Made by a program: the position numbers and the translations under genes. DNA of 51,745 nucleotides from an uncultured Phycisphaeraceae bacterium (GTDB lineage: Bacteria > Planctomycetota > Phycisphaerae > Phycisphaerales > UBA1924), in assembly GCA_937899905.1 (NCBI GenBank), contig CALCCF010000106.1, positions 1 through 51,745 on the forward strand, read 5' to 3'. The notes under the pieces were generated by a model that searched no databases, was not told where the DNA came from, and worked only from the letters and a program-made list of their open reading frames with translations. Of the stretch, positions 28,338-35,790 are shown piece by piece. The stretch's first letter is position 1; every line of letters starts with the position of its first letter.

Positions 28338-28997
28338 CTAAAGCAGGCTGCGATCGAGCTGCCCGCGGATCGGAGCCGAGAACCGCATGGGCGCACCGAG
28401 CTCTGGAAGTTCTTGAGCAAGGGCGAGTAGGAGCTCGGACTCGTCCTTTGATCCACCGAGCATCATCCAACCGAATTCCAGCGGATTCTCGCCACCGCCG
28501 GGCACGATCGCAAAGACACCAACACCCGAGTAGATCGGTATCTCGCTGCCGCGGCCGGTTCGAAAGAAGCCCTTGATCGGGCACGCGACGAGGCTGACCG
28601 CATCGAGAGGGACGTGCCACGTTCGACGATGCTTGCGGCGTACCCCACCCACGACAAGCGTGGCGGTGCCTGATTCGAAGTCGAGCTGCAGTTCGCGGCC
28701 CACATAGTCGGCATCGCTCCCCCACCACGTCAAGAAAGCAAGGACACCGACCATTAGGCAGAGGATCGCGGCTGCGATCCAGGCCTGTCGCAATGACCAG
28801 ATACAGCCCACCGCGCACCCGTGCCAGATCACGCAGAGCACGATGCTCCGGTGCATCGGCGGCTCATGGTTGAACTCGTCGAGGCGATCAACAACGCGGA
28901 CCACCGAGCCTTCACGCCTCACGTCGAACGCTGCCGGCATCGGTCGCACGGACAGGAATTCGCTGGTCTTACTCGGAAGCGGGTTGTCGACGAACAC
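28338..28997 (-). CDS. Two-helix membrane protein, unknown
   Basis: 219 residues. Two adjacent hydrophobic segments (about 50-68 and 72-92, IAAAILCLMVGVLAFLTWWG) with a soluble C-terminal half rich in beta strands. No family is recognised; the fold plan resembles small bacterial PH-like membrane proteins. GTG start at 28997 with GGAG about ten bases upstream. It lies 18 bases after the transferase stop and 35 bases before the ligase-like gene, so it is the middle gene of a likely polysaccharide operon. Confidence 0.75.
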   Translation of the reverse strand: MFVDNPLPSKTSEFLSVRPMPAAFDVRREGSVVRVVDRLDEFNHEPPMHRSIVLCVIWHGCAVGCIWSLRQAWIAAAILCLMVGVLAFLTWWGSDADYVGRELQLDFESGTATLVVGGVRRKHRRTWHVPLDAVSLVACPIKGFFRTGRGSEIPIYSGVGVFAIVPGGGENPLEFGWMMLGGSKDESELLLALAQELPELGAPMRFSAPIRGQLDRSLL

Positions 28998-29015
28998 CAG
29001 CCGCGCTCCGTGTAT

Positions 29016-30110
29016 CTAGCTTGCCCGCCCCCGCGGCCAGAACTCCAGCACCGCCAGCACGCCCATGAGCACGGCCGCTTGCACGCCGATGATGATCGCG
29101 CCGGTCGCGTTCACGGTGAGCAACAAGAGGCCCGACGCGCCGGCGATCATGGAGAATGCCCAGAGCACCAGAACCGCGCCGCGACGTCCCAGCCCGCCAA
29201 CGCGACCCACACCGGCGAGGCGATGGCTCACGTGCTGGAGATCTCCGACCAGCGGACTCTTGCCCTGGCTCAGCCGCAGCGCAACGACCGTGGTCAAGTC
29301 ATAGAGAGGAACCGCGAGCACCAGCAACGGCAGCAGCACGCCCCACCACTGGCCGCCCCCCTCCGACATGTACGTGCCTCGCACGCTCAGGAAGCCCAGC
29401 ACGAACCCCAGCACGAGCGAACCGCCATCGCCCATGAAGATGCGCGCTCGTGGGAAGTTGTGCGGCAGGAAGCCAAGGCACGCGCCCGTGACGCACGCGG
29501 CCAGCCCGGCGACAAACCACTGCTCGGCCAGCAGCATCGCGATCGTGAGGAACACGCCGGCGATCGCCGCGATGCCGCCGGCCAGCCCATCCATGTTGTC
29601 TAAGAAGTTCAGCGCGTTGGTCATCGCCAGCAGCCACAGCGCGGTGATGGCGACGCTGGCGATCTCACCACCGGGGTACGCGTCGAGCAGCGTGAGCAGA
29701 CGCGTGTCGGTCAGCAGCGGGATCGCGACCGCCGGCAACGCCATGAGCACCAGCTTCAGCCAGGGGCCAAGGGGCTTGCGGTCGTCGACGAGCCCGAGCA
29801 CGTGCAGCAGCAGCATCGCCGAGATGAGCACGACGGCAGCGAGGACGACGACCGATGGCTCGGTGAGTTCGCGGTGCGGGCCGTCGACCATCGGGGCGAG
29901 CACAAGGGCGCCCACGATGGGCACCAGCAGCCCCACCACGACGCCGACGCCGCCGATGTTGGGCACCGTGCGCGGGGCCGCCTTGACCTGGCCATCCACA
30001 CCGGCTGCATCCAAGGCGTTCAGCCGCCGGCCGAGCAGCGTCGCCGCCCATGTGGCAGCAAGGCCTACCACGAAGGCCGACGCGCCAAGGGCCAGGACCA
30101 GCAGCAGCAT
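29016..30110 (-). CDS. WecA/MraY-family polyprenyl-phosphate sugar-1-phosphate transferase
   Basis: 364 residues with about ten to eleven membrane helices. Family motifs are visible: D109-D110 in GLVDDRK, NFLDNMDGLAGG (D171, D174), the FPRARIFMGDGGS loop (D228) and HVSHRL (H293, H296). This family moves GlcNAc-1-P or a related sugar phosphate from a UDP-sugar to undecaprenyl phosphate, the first step of surface glycan assembly. The HxSHRL motif and the absence of mur neighbours favour WecA-like over MraY. First gene of the minus-strand operon; it diverges from the operator region at 30150-30215, which could also influence it. Confidence 0.92.
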   Translation of the reverse strand: MLLLVLALGASAFVVGLAATWAATLLGRRLNALDAAGVDGQVKAAPRTVPNIGGVGVVVGLLVPIVGALVLAPMVDGPHRELTEPSVVVLAAVVLISAMLLLHVLGLVDDRKPLGPWLKLVLMALPAVAIPLLTDTRLLTLLDAYPGGEIASVAITALWLLAMTNALNFLDNMDGLAGGIAAIAGVFLTIAMLLAEQWFVAGLAACVTGACLGFLPHNFPRARIFMGDGGSLVLGFVLGFLSVRGTYMSEGGGQWWGVLLPLLVLAVPLYDLTTVVALRLSQGKSPLVGDLQHVSHRLAGVGRVGGLGRRGAVLVLWAFSMIAGASGLLLLTVNATGAIIIGVQAAVLMGVLAVLEFWPRGRAS

Positions 30111-30149
30111 GGCCCAGTTGTAGGCCTCGGTGCGCCATAAGGGGCGATT

Positions 30150-30215
30150 TGTCAAGTTTTCTTGACAATGTGACCATGTCAAGTATACTTGACTCAGTGT
30201 CCAAGATTCTTGACA
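30150..30215 (+). promoter_or_regulatory. Three inverted-repeat operators overlapping a sigma-70 promoter
   Basis: Three 18-bp inverted repeats occur in 66 bases: TGTCAAG-TTTT-CTTGACA (30150-30167, perfect), TGTCAAG-TATA-CTTGACT (30177-30194, one mismatch) and TGTCCAA-GATT-CTTGACA (30198-30215, partial). Centres are 27 and 21 bases apart. A near-consensus promoter is built into them: TTGACA (30162-30167), 16-base spacer, TATACT (30184-30189). A repressor bound here would block RNA polymerase. The XRE protein encoded two genes downstream is the obvious candidate, giving autoregulation. Confidence 0.8.
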
Positions 30216-30238
30216 CCATTGGGAGCCGGAGGATCGGC

Positions 30239-30658
30239 ATGCTGCCATCGTTTGAAGAGCGGAGCGTCTGGGTACAACTGGTCGGATTGGGCCTCGCGCT
30301 GGGCGGGTACTTCGCGTCGGCCGGGCCGATGCTCGCCGCCGGCGTCATGCACATGGCCCCGTACATCGCCGTCTTCGCGGTGTGCCTCGTGCTGCTGATC
30401 GTGGTGCAGATCGTCGGCCACATCGCGGCCGCGCTGCTCGGAGGTACCGACGACTCCGACGAGCGCGATCGGCTGATCGGGTGGAAGGCCGAGGCCAGGT
30501 CGTCGTGGGTGCTCGGGCTGGGCGTGTTCGGCGCGATCGGCTCCCTGGCGTTCGGCATCGAGGGCGTCTGGGTCGCCAACGGCCTGCTGCTCGCGCTGTT
30601 CCTCAGCGAGATGCTCAAGCTCGCGCTCCAAGCCGTCTCTTACCGCCGGGGCGTGTGA
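30239..30658 (+). CDS. Four-helix membrane protein (DUF2178-like)
   Basis: 139 residues with four hydrophobic helices (about 11-31, 40-66, 90-107, 111-135) and a DDSDERDRLIGWKAEA loop between the second and third, which resembles DUF2178-type proteins that are commonly paired with a small XRE regulator. ATG 30239 is preceded by GGAGGATCGGC. The open frame runs upstream to 30050, but that part covers the promoter and operators, so it is not coding. The stop overlaps the start of the regulator (TGATG). Its role is unknown; it may sense a membrane condition and act on the regulator. Confidence 0.83.
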   Translation: MLPSFEERSVWVQLVGLGLALGGYFASAGPMLAAGVMHMAPYIAVFAVCLVLLIVVQIVGHIAAALLGGTDDSDERDRLIGWKAEARSSWVLGLGVFGAIGSLAFGIEGVWVANGLLLALFLSEMLKLALQAVSYRRGV

Positions 30659-30894
30659 TGGCGAGCAAGACAGGCCCGTCGGGCAACGGCAGAGTTATCA
30701 ACCACATCCGCGTGCTGCGGGCGGCTCAGCACGGCATGACCCAGGGCGACCTCGCCAAGCGCGTGGGCGTCAGCCGGCAGACGCTCAACGCCATCGAGGG
30801 CGGCAAGTACGCGCCATCGCTCGAGGTCGCCTTCAAGATCGCTCGCCAGCTCGGGCGGCCGCTGGCGGAGGTGTTCGAGTTTGTTGAGAGCTAA
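30658..30894 (+). CDS. XRE-family HTH transcriptional regulator
   Basis: 78 residues, made almost wholly of one helix-turn-helix domain: RVLRAAQHGMTQGDLAKRVG then VSRQTLNAIEGGKYAPSLEV. Such short proteins dimerise and bind short inverted repeats. ATG overlaps the stop of the membrane protein gene. The three TGTCAAG-N4-CTTGACA repeats in front of the operon are its likely target. Its TAA stop overlaps the TAG stop of the convergent gene at 30891, leaving no room for a terminator between them. Confidence 0.93.
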   Translation: MASKTGPSGNGRVINHIRVLRAAQHGMTQGDLAKRVGVSRQTLNAIEGGKYAPSLEVAFKIARQLGRPLAEVFEFVES

Positions 30895-31463
30895 CGCCGG
30901 CGACGCAGCGCAAGCATGCCGCCCGCCAGCACCACAGCGGATGCCGGCGCAGGGATGACCTCGATCGTCGCCGCGCCCTCGATCAACTCATCCAATCGCG
31001 ACTCCGACTGCGCGCTTTGCCTCTCGATATACACGTCGTAGCGAGTCGTCTCCGTGCGGATATCGACGATCGTGGGATCGGTCACGACGTCCGCGGTGTA
31101 GGTCGCCTGCCAGAACGCGATCGGGTTGGTGTCGTCGGCGTAAATCCCGCCGGTCGCCGGGAAGTTCAGCTGGCCCGCGAGTATCCCGTCAATACCAGAA
31201 CCGGAGGCAGCGCCGGTCGACGTGCCCGGCCCATCCATCGGCGCGATGAGCGAGAGATCGCTCCAGCCGCCTCCCGACGCGAACACGCTCGTGGCCACGC
31301 CGGCGATCGCGAAGTCACGAGGGTCGAAGCCGGCGAAGAGCCGCACCGTCGTGCTCTCACCCGGGAGAAGCACGGGATCATCGACCTCGAACATAAGGGC
31401 GGGCTGGGCAAACGCGGCGCCTGCGGCGGTTGCGGACGCGATCAACAGTGCGGCTCTGAGCAT
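30891..31463 (-). CDS. Array member 8 (promoter-distal): exported PEP-CTERM-type protein
   Basis: 190 residues. Signal peptide MLRAALLIASATAAGAAFA cleaves before QP. The single beta-rich domain is one of the more divergent copies: it has MFEVDDPVLLPGESTTVRLF but replaces the usual DxxTxRYDVY context with RTETTRYDVYIERQ. The tail is PAPASAVVLAGG then ALRRRR. CCAAGGAGGATCGCC precedes the ATG. It is the last gene of the array transcript and its stop codon overlaps that of the convergent XRE gene. Surface localisation is inferred from the tail. Confidence 0.88.
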   Translation of the reverse strand: MLRAALLIASATAAGAAFAQPALMFEVDDPVLLPGESTTVRLFAGFDPRDFAIAGVATSVFASGGGWSDLSLIAPMDGPGTSTGAASGSGIDGILAGQLNFPATGGIYADDTNPIAFWQATYTADVVTDPTIVDIRTETTRYDVYIERQSAQSESRLDELIEGAATIEVIPAPASAVVLAGGMLALRRRR

Positions 31464-31485
31464 GGCGATCCTCCTTGGCTTCAAT

Positions 31486-32064
31486 TCAGTAGCGGCGACG
31501 AACACAGGCCGCACCTAGGACAAGTACAACGATCGAGGCTGGTGCTGGGATGACCGAAATCGTGCCCGAGCCTTCGATGAGCTCCGCGAGTCGAGACTCG
31601 GACCTCGAACTGTCCATCGACAGGTACACGTCATACCTGCTCGTCATAGTCCGAAAGTCGACAACGAACGCGTCGGTGGTGTCAAGCGGGGCGGTGTACG
31701 TCACCTCCCAGAACGGGATCGGGTTGGTCGGGTCGGCGAAGATCGCGGCTCCGATGAACTGGAGTTGCCCCGCGAGGATGCCGTCGAAGCCGGTCGCCGA
31801 GGGGGTGCCAGGCTGTGTGCCCGGGCCGCCCATCGGATCGAGCAGCGTGCCATCGCCCCACCCCAAGCTGCCCACGGAAGTCACGAAATCGGTCGCCACG
31901 CCGGCAATGGCGTAGTCCGGCCGGGTGTACCCCGCGAGCAACCTCACGGTCGTGCTCTCGCCGGGCAGCAGCACCGGATCGTCGACCTCGATGGTGATGG
32001 CGGGCTGCGCGACGGCGGCGCCCGATACGGCGGCAGGCGAGATAAGAATTGCGGCGCGAAGCAT
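31486..32064 (-). CDS. Array member 7: exported PEP-CTERM-type protein
   Basis: 192 residues. Signal peptide ends AVSGAAVA before QP. The domain differs from the other copies at several conserved positions: GYTRPDYAIAG, GWGDGTLLDPMGGPGT, and PIPFWEVTYTAP in place of PIAFWQATYTAP. The tail is PAPASIVVLVLG then VRRRY, with Tyr as last residue instead of Arg. AAGGAGGAAGACC lies before the ATG. The gap to the next gene is 22 bases. Confidence 0.88.
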   Translation of the reverse strand: MLRAAILISPAAVSGAAVAQPAITIEVDDPVLLPGESTTVRLLAGYTRPDYAIAGVATDFVTSVGSLGWGDGTLLDPMGGPGTQPGTPSATGFDGILAGQLQFIGAAIFADPTNPIPFWEVTYTAPLDTTDAFVVDFRTMTSRYDVYLSMDSSRSESRLAELIEGSGTISVIPAPASIVVLVLGAACVRRRY

Positions 32065-32086
32065 GGTCTTCCTCCTTGAGGATGGA

Positions 32087-32668
32087 TCAACGGCGACGGC
32101 GAACGCACGCCGCGCCCAGTGCGAGAACGACTGCCGAAGCCGGTGCGGGGATGACGGTGATGGTGCCCGCGCCCTCGACGAGAACGTCCAGGCGGGTCTC
32201 GCTGGCCGACGAACCCCTGTCGAAGTAGACGTCATACCGGCGGGTCAGCGTCGAGATGTCGACGATAAACGGCGTCGAGACATCGGCGGGCGCGGTGTAC
32301 GTCGCCTGCCAGAACGCGATCGGGTTGGTGTCGTTGGCGTAGATGCTGGCGCCTGCCGGGAAGTGGAGCTGGCCGGCGAGGATGCCGTTGTAGCCCGTCG
32401 CCACGGGCACGCCGTCGCTGGTTCCGGGCCCGTCCATGGGAGCCAACACGCTGGCCGCGCTCCATCCGTCGCTGCCCACGCTGGTGAGCAGATTCGTTTC
32501 AACACCCGCCACCGCGTAGTCGCTCGGATCAATCCCGGCGAACAGCGTGACGGTCGTACTCTCGCCGGGCAGCAGCACTGGCTGATCGATGTCGATCGTG
32601 ATGGCGACCTGGGCGAGAGACGACGTCGCGGCGGCGGCCAGTGCGAGCAGGGCTGTTGTGCGAATCAT
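32087..32668 (-). CDS. Array member 6: exported PEP-CTERM-type protein
   Basis: 193 residues. Signal peptide MIRTTALLALAAAATSSLA is nearly identical to that of member 2 (34473-35078), and both mature proteins start QVAITIDI-QPVLLPGES, so these two share a recent origin although four genes lie between them. The tail is PAPASAVVLALG then VRRRR. TTCGGAGGCACAAG lies before the ATG. Confidence 0.9.
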   Translation of the reverse strand: MIRTTALLALAAAATSSLAQVAITIDIDQPVLLPGESTTVTLFAGIDPSDYAVAGVETNLLTSVGSDGWSAASVLAPMDGPGTSDGVPVATGYNGILAGQLHFPAGASIYANDTNPIAFWQATYTAPADVSTPFIVDISTLTRRYDVYFDRGSSASETRLDVLVEGAGTITVIPAPASAVVLALGAACVRRRR

Positions 32669-32690
32669 CTTGTGCCTCCGAAGGGGTTCC

Positions 32691-33266
32691 TCAGCGGCGG
32701 CGGCGAATGCCAGCGATGCCGAGGGCGAGAACAACGGCCGAAGCCGGCGCGGGAATGACGGTGATCGTGCCGAAGCCATCGTCGAGTTCATCTAGCCGAG
32801 ACTCGCTGCGAGCGGAACTCATGTCTGGATACACGTCGTATCGATCGGTCAGCGTCGAAAGATCGACGACAAAGGGGGCCGCCACGTCCATCGGAGCGGT
32901 GTACGTGGCCTGCCAGAACATCACCGGATTCATCGGGTCTGCATAGGCGTCGCTGGGTATGTTGAGCTGGCCGGCGAGTATCCCGTCGTAGCCGGACGAT
33001 GACGGAACGCCCGGCTCTGTGCCGATCGCGTCCATCGGCGCCAAGAGCATGGCGTCGCTCCAACCCACCGAGCCGACCGAGGTCTGGAAGTCGGTCCCCA
33101 CGGCAGCCATGGCATAGTCCGAACGTTCGAACGCCGCAAAGAGCGTGACGGTTGTGCTCTCGCCGGGCGAGAGCAATGGGTTGTCGACCTCGATGGTGAT
33201 CGCAACCTGCGCGAGAGCGGCAGGTGCGACGGCGAGAAACGAGACCAGGGCTGCGGTGCGGATCAT
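32691..33266 (-). CDS. Array member 5: exported PEP-CTERM-type protein
   Basis: 191 residues. Signal peptide MIRTAALVSFLAVAPAALA. Mature part begins QVAITIEVDNPLLSPGESTTV, with LLSPG where others have LLPG. One short deletion removes residues between the GQLN and DAYADPMNP blocks. The tail is PAPASAVVLALG then IRRRR. TGGAGGAGGAAACCC precedes the ATG; gap to the next gene 22 bases. Confidence 0.89.
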   Translation of the reverse strand: MIRTAALVSFLAVAPAALAQVAITIEVDNPLLSPGESTTVTLFAAFERSDYAMAAVGTDFQTSVGSVGWSDAMLLAPMDAIGTEPGVPSSSGYDGILAGQLNIPSDAYADPMNPVMFWQATYTAPMDVAAPFVVDLSTLTDRYDVYPDMSSARSESRLDELDDGFGTITVIPAPASAVVLALGIAGIRRRR

Positions 33267-33289
33267 GGGTTTCCTCCTCCAGGAACGAA

Positions 33290-33871
33290 TCAGCGGCGGC
33301 GGCGAACGCGCACGACGCCAAGGGCGAGAACGACGGCCGAAGCCGGCGCGGGAATGACGGCGATCGTGCCCGAGCCCTCGACGAGTTCGTCGAGGCGGGA
33401 CTCCGGTATCCAACTGAGCCTGCCCACGTACACGTCGTACCGGTTCGTCACGGTCGAGAGATCGACCTCCATGACGCCGCGTACATCAGACGGCGCGGTG
33501 TAGGTCGCCCGCCAGAACGGGATCGGGTTCGTCGTGTCCGCATAGGACGGCCCGCCGATCGCTGCGGAATTGATTTGGTTTGCAAGGACATCGTCGTAGC
33601 CGGTGCTCGTGGGCACGCCGGGCATCCCAAAGAAGTCCATCGGCCTGATGAGCTCGGCCTCGCTCCACCCGTCGCTACCCACTGAGGTCATGAAGTCGAA
33701 CCCGATCGTCGCGATCGCGAAGTCGCTCGAGTCGAATCCGGCCAGCAGCGTCACGGTCGTGCTCTCCCCTGGCAAAAGCACCGGCTCATCAATCTCGACG
33801 GTGATCGCCGGCTGGGCAAGGGCGACGCCGGAGGTGGCAGCGAGCGAGACCATCGTTGCGGTGCGGAGCAT
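33290..33871 (-). CDS. Array member 4: exported PEP-CTERM-type protein
   Basis: 193 residues. Signal peptide ends ATSGVALA before QP. Characteristic changes are PMDFFGMPGVPTS in place of PMDGPGT-PG-PS and PIPFWRATYTAP. The tail is PAPASAVVLALG then VRRRR. CGGGAGGTGTCTG lies before the ATG, and this ATG overlaps the stop of member 3 (TGATG), so its translation is probably coupled to the gene before it. Confidence 0.89.
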   Translation of the reverse strand: MLRTATMVSLAATSGVALAQPAITVEIDEPVLLPGESTTVTLLAGFDSSDFAIATIGFDFMTSVGSDGWSEAELIRPMDFFGMPGVPTSTGYDDVLANQINSAAIGGPSYADTTNPIPFWRATYTAPSDVRGVMEVDLSTVTNRYDVYVGRLSWIPESRLDELVEGSGTIAVIPAPASAVVLALGVVRVRRRR

Positions 33872-34473
33872 CAGACACCTCCCGTGGAGTTCGGTCGGCG
33901 TCGGCGGCGAAAGCACAGGGCGCCAAAAGCGAGAACGACGGCCGAAGCCGGCGCGGGGACAACGGTGATGGTGCCGGAGCCTTCAACGAGTTCGTCGAGC
34001 CTGGATTCGGATCGCGACGAAGAGCTTGTGAAGTAGACGTCATAACGCCTTGTCACAGTCGACAGATCGATATCGAACGCCGCACCCGCGTCGATTGGCG
34101 CGGTGTACGTGGCCTGCCAGAACGCGATCGGGTTCGTGGGATCCGCATAAAGGTCGGGGTCTGGGAAGTTGACTTGGCCCGCAAGGATCCCATCAAAACC
34201 GGAGGGCGAAGCTCCGCCTGGCGCCGTCCCCGGCCCGCCCATCGGTGCGAGGAGCCTCACATCGCTCCACCCATCGCTGCCAACACTCGTGACGAAATCG
34301 GTCTCGATGCCGGCGACCGCATAGTCGCCGCGCCCATAGCCAGCGAACATCGTCACCGTCGTGCTCTCCCCAGGCAACAGCACCGGGTCATCGATCTGGA
34401 TCGTGATCGCCGGCTGGGCGAACGCCGCCCCCGAGACGGCGGCGAGCGAGATCAGCGGTGCGGTGCGGAGCAT
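33871..34473 (-). CDS. Array member 3: exported PEP-CTERM-type protein with extended C-terminus
   Basis: 200 residues. Signal peptide ends AVSGAAFA before QP. The block TMFAGYGRGDYAVAG is shared with member 1. After the usual PAPASAVVLAFG and RRRRR it continues with PNSTGGV, because the usual stop is missing and the frame runs through the spacer and ribosome site of member 4, ending at TGATG. The extra residues follow the Arg cluster and may or may not harm sorting. Confidence 0.89.
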   Translation of the reverse strand: MLRTAPLISLAAVSGAAFAQPAITIQIDDPVLLPGESTTVTMFAGYGRGDYAVAGIETDFVTSVGSDGWSDVRLLAPMGGPGTAPGGASPSGFDGILAGQVNFPDPDLYADPTNPIAFWQATYTAPIDAGAAFDIDLSTVTRRYDVYFTSSSSRSESRLDELVEGSGTITVVPAPASAVVLAFGALCFRRRRRPNSTGGV

Positions 34474-35078
34474 CAGAAACCTCCTGTGACAGTCGATCGG
34501 CGTCGGTGGCAGATGCACGCGACGCCGAGGGCGAGCACGACGGCCGAAGCTGGTGCGGGAATCACGGTGATGGTGCCCGAGCCCTCGGCAAGCTCGTCGA
34601 GCTGGGACTCGGAGACCGCGCTTCGCCGATCGGTGTACACGTCGTAGCTGCTGGTCATCGTCGAGAGGTCGATCTCGAAAGTCGCAGCGGGTTCAAGCGG
34701 TGCGGTGTAGGTCGCCTGCCAGAACGCGATGGGGTTGGAGTCATCCGCGTAGATACCGGAAGTTGGAGGGAAGTGCAACTGCCCGGCGGTTATGGCGTCG
34801 AAGCCGGTGGCTGAAGGACCACCCGGATCGCTGCCGGGCCCGTCCATCGGAGCAATGAGCCGATCTCCACTCCAGCCGCTGCTCCCGACTGACGTCAGGA
34901 GATTCGTGATCACAAGGGCCATCGCGTGGTCACCCGCATCGAACCCGGCGAAAAGTGTCACCGTCGCGCTCTCGCCCGGCAGCAGCACGGGCTGTTCGAT
35001 GTCGATCGTGATGGCGACCTGGGCGAGAGACGTCGTCGCCGCGGCGGCCAGTGAGAGAAGGGCTGTGGTGCGGATCAT
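34473..35078 (-). CDS. Array member 2: exported PEP-CTERM-type protein with altered tail
   Basis: 201 residues. Signal peptide MIRTTALLSLAAAATTSLA, almost the same as member 6. The tail is PAPASAVVLALG then ICHRRRSTVTGGF: the Arg cluster is reduced to three and the frame reads on through the spacer into the start of member 3 (TGATG). AGAGGCAGAACG lies before the ATG, the weakest ribosome site in the array together with that of member 6. Confidence 0.89.
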   Translation of the reverse strand: MIRTTALLSLAAAATTSLAQVAITIDIEQPVLLPGESATVTLFAGFDAGDHAMALVITNLLTSVGSSGWSGDRLIAPMDGPGSDPGGPSATGFDAITAGQLHFPPTSGIYADDSNPIAFWQATYTAPLEPAATFEIDLSTMTSSYDVYTDRRSAVSESQLDELAEGSGTITVIPAPASAVVLALGVACICHRRRSTVTGGF

Positions 35079-35100
35079 CGTTCTGCCTCTATTGGGTTCT

Positions 35101-35700
35101 TCAGCGGCGGCGGCGCACGCACGCCACGCCGAGGGCAAGAACGGCGAAGGACGCCGGGGCGGGGATGACAGTGATGGTGCCCGCGCCCTCGATCAGTTCG
35201 TCGAGCCTTGATTCGGAACTGGAGCTACCGCTGGCAGTAAACACCTCATAGCGTGTTGTCATCGTCGAAAGATCGACCTCGAACGGCGAGGGAACATCGG
35301 CCGGCGCGGTGTAGGTAGCCTGCCAGAACGCGATCGGGTTTGTCGGGTCGGCGTAGATGCCCGCACCGCCGGGGAAATTCAGTTGGCCGGCGATGATCCC
35401 GTCGTACCCGGTGCCCGAAGGCATGCCCGGCGTCGTACCCGGGCCGTCCATCGGCTGGACAATGTCGGCGTCGCTCCAACCCTGGCTGCCGACCGAAGTG
35501 ACCAAGTCTGTGATCAGCCCCGCGACCGCGTAGTCGCCGCGCCCATAGCCGGCGAACATCGTCAACGTCGTGCTCTCCCCAGGCAACAGCACCGGCTCTT
35601 CGATCTCGATCGTGATTGCCGGCTGGCCCAAGGCGACGCCCGTGCCGGCGGTTGAAACGAGAGCGGCAGCGACGACAGCGACGGCGGTGGTGCGTGGCAC
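35101..35700 (-). CDS. Array member 1 (promoter-proximal): exported PEP-CTERM-type protein
   Basis: 199 residues from a GTG at 35700, which has GGGGAG eight bases upstream; an ATG at 35733 would put MGNRLLVGESK before the signal peptide and is less likely. The signal peptide (TTAVAVVAAALVSTAGTGVALG) differs from the other seven. Mature part starts QPAITIEIEEPVLLPGESTTL. The tail is PAPASFAVLALG then VRRRR. It is the first gene of the array; the promoter should lie between 35701 and the atpA leader. Confidence 0.88.
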   Translation of the reverse strand: MPRTTAVAVVAAALVSTAGTGVALGQPAITIEIEEPVLLPGESTTLTMFAGYGRGDYAVAGLITDLVTSVGSQGWSDADIVQPMDGPGTTPGMPSGTGYDGIIAGQLNFPGGAGIYADPTNPIAFWQATYTAPADVPSPFEVDLSTMTTRYEVFTASGSSSSESRLDELIEGAGTITVIPAPASFAVLALGVACVRRRR

Positions 35701-35776
35701 TTTGGACTCCCCAACGAGCAGGCGGTTTCCCATAACCTACCACATCCTCGTTCGCCGGCCACGGGAATCGGGTTTC

Positions 35777-35790
35777 AATCGCTAGCGATT
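35777..35790. promoter_or_regulatory. 14-bp palindrome between the array and atpA
   Basis: AATCGCTAGCGATT is a perfect palindrome in the 294-base divergent region, about 77 bases upstream of the array GTG. On the minus strand TTGACGG directly precedes it, a possible -35 element for the array. It is a candidate operator for either direction. Confidence 0.35.

Larger units (their letters stand above)
30891..35700 (-). repeat. Eight-gene tandem paralog array
   Basis: Eight homologous genes lie head-to-tail on the minus strand. Stops fall at 30891, 31486, 32087, 32691, 33290, 33871, 34473 and 35101, giving a period of 581-628 bp. Gaps between genes are 22-23 bases in five cases and a one-base overlap in two. 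Shared blocks include [IV]TIE[VI]D-PVLLPGESTTV, DYAVAG, TSVGS-GW, PMDGPGT, GILAGQLNF, NPIAFWQATYTAP, RYDVY and EGSGTITVIPAPAS. Each gene has its own strong ribosome site (AGGAGG-type). Gene amplification with later divergence explains the pattern. Confidence 0.95.

Noticed and set aside
30050-30238. Upstream extension of the four-helix membrane protein
   Set aside because: It would cover the -35/-10 promoter and the three operators; the ATG at 30239 has a strong ribosome site.
30891-35700. CRISPR-like or simple repeat array
   Set aside because: The 600-bp periodicity comes from whole paralogous genes; there are no short identical repeats with unique spacers.
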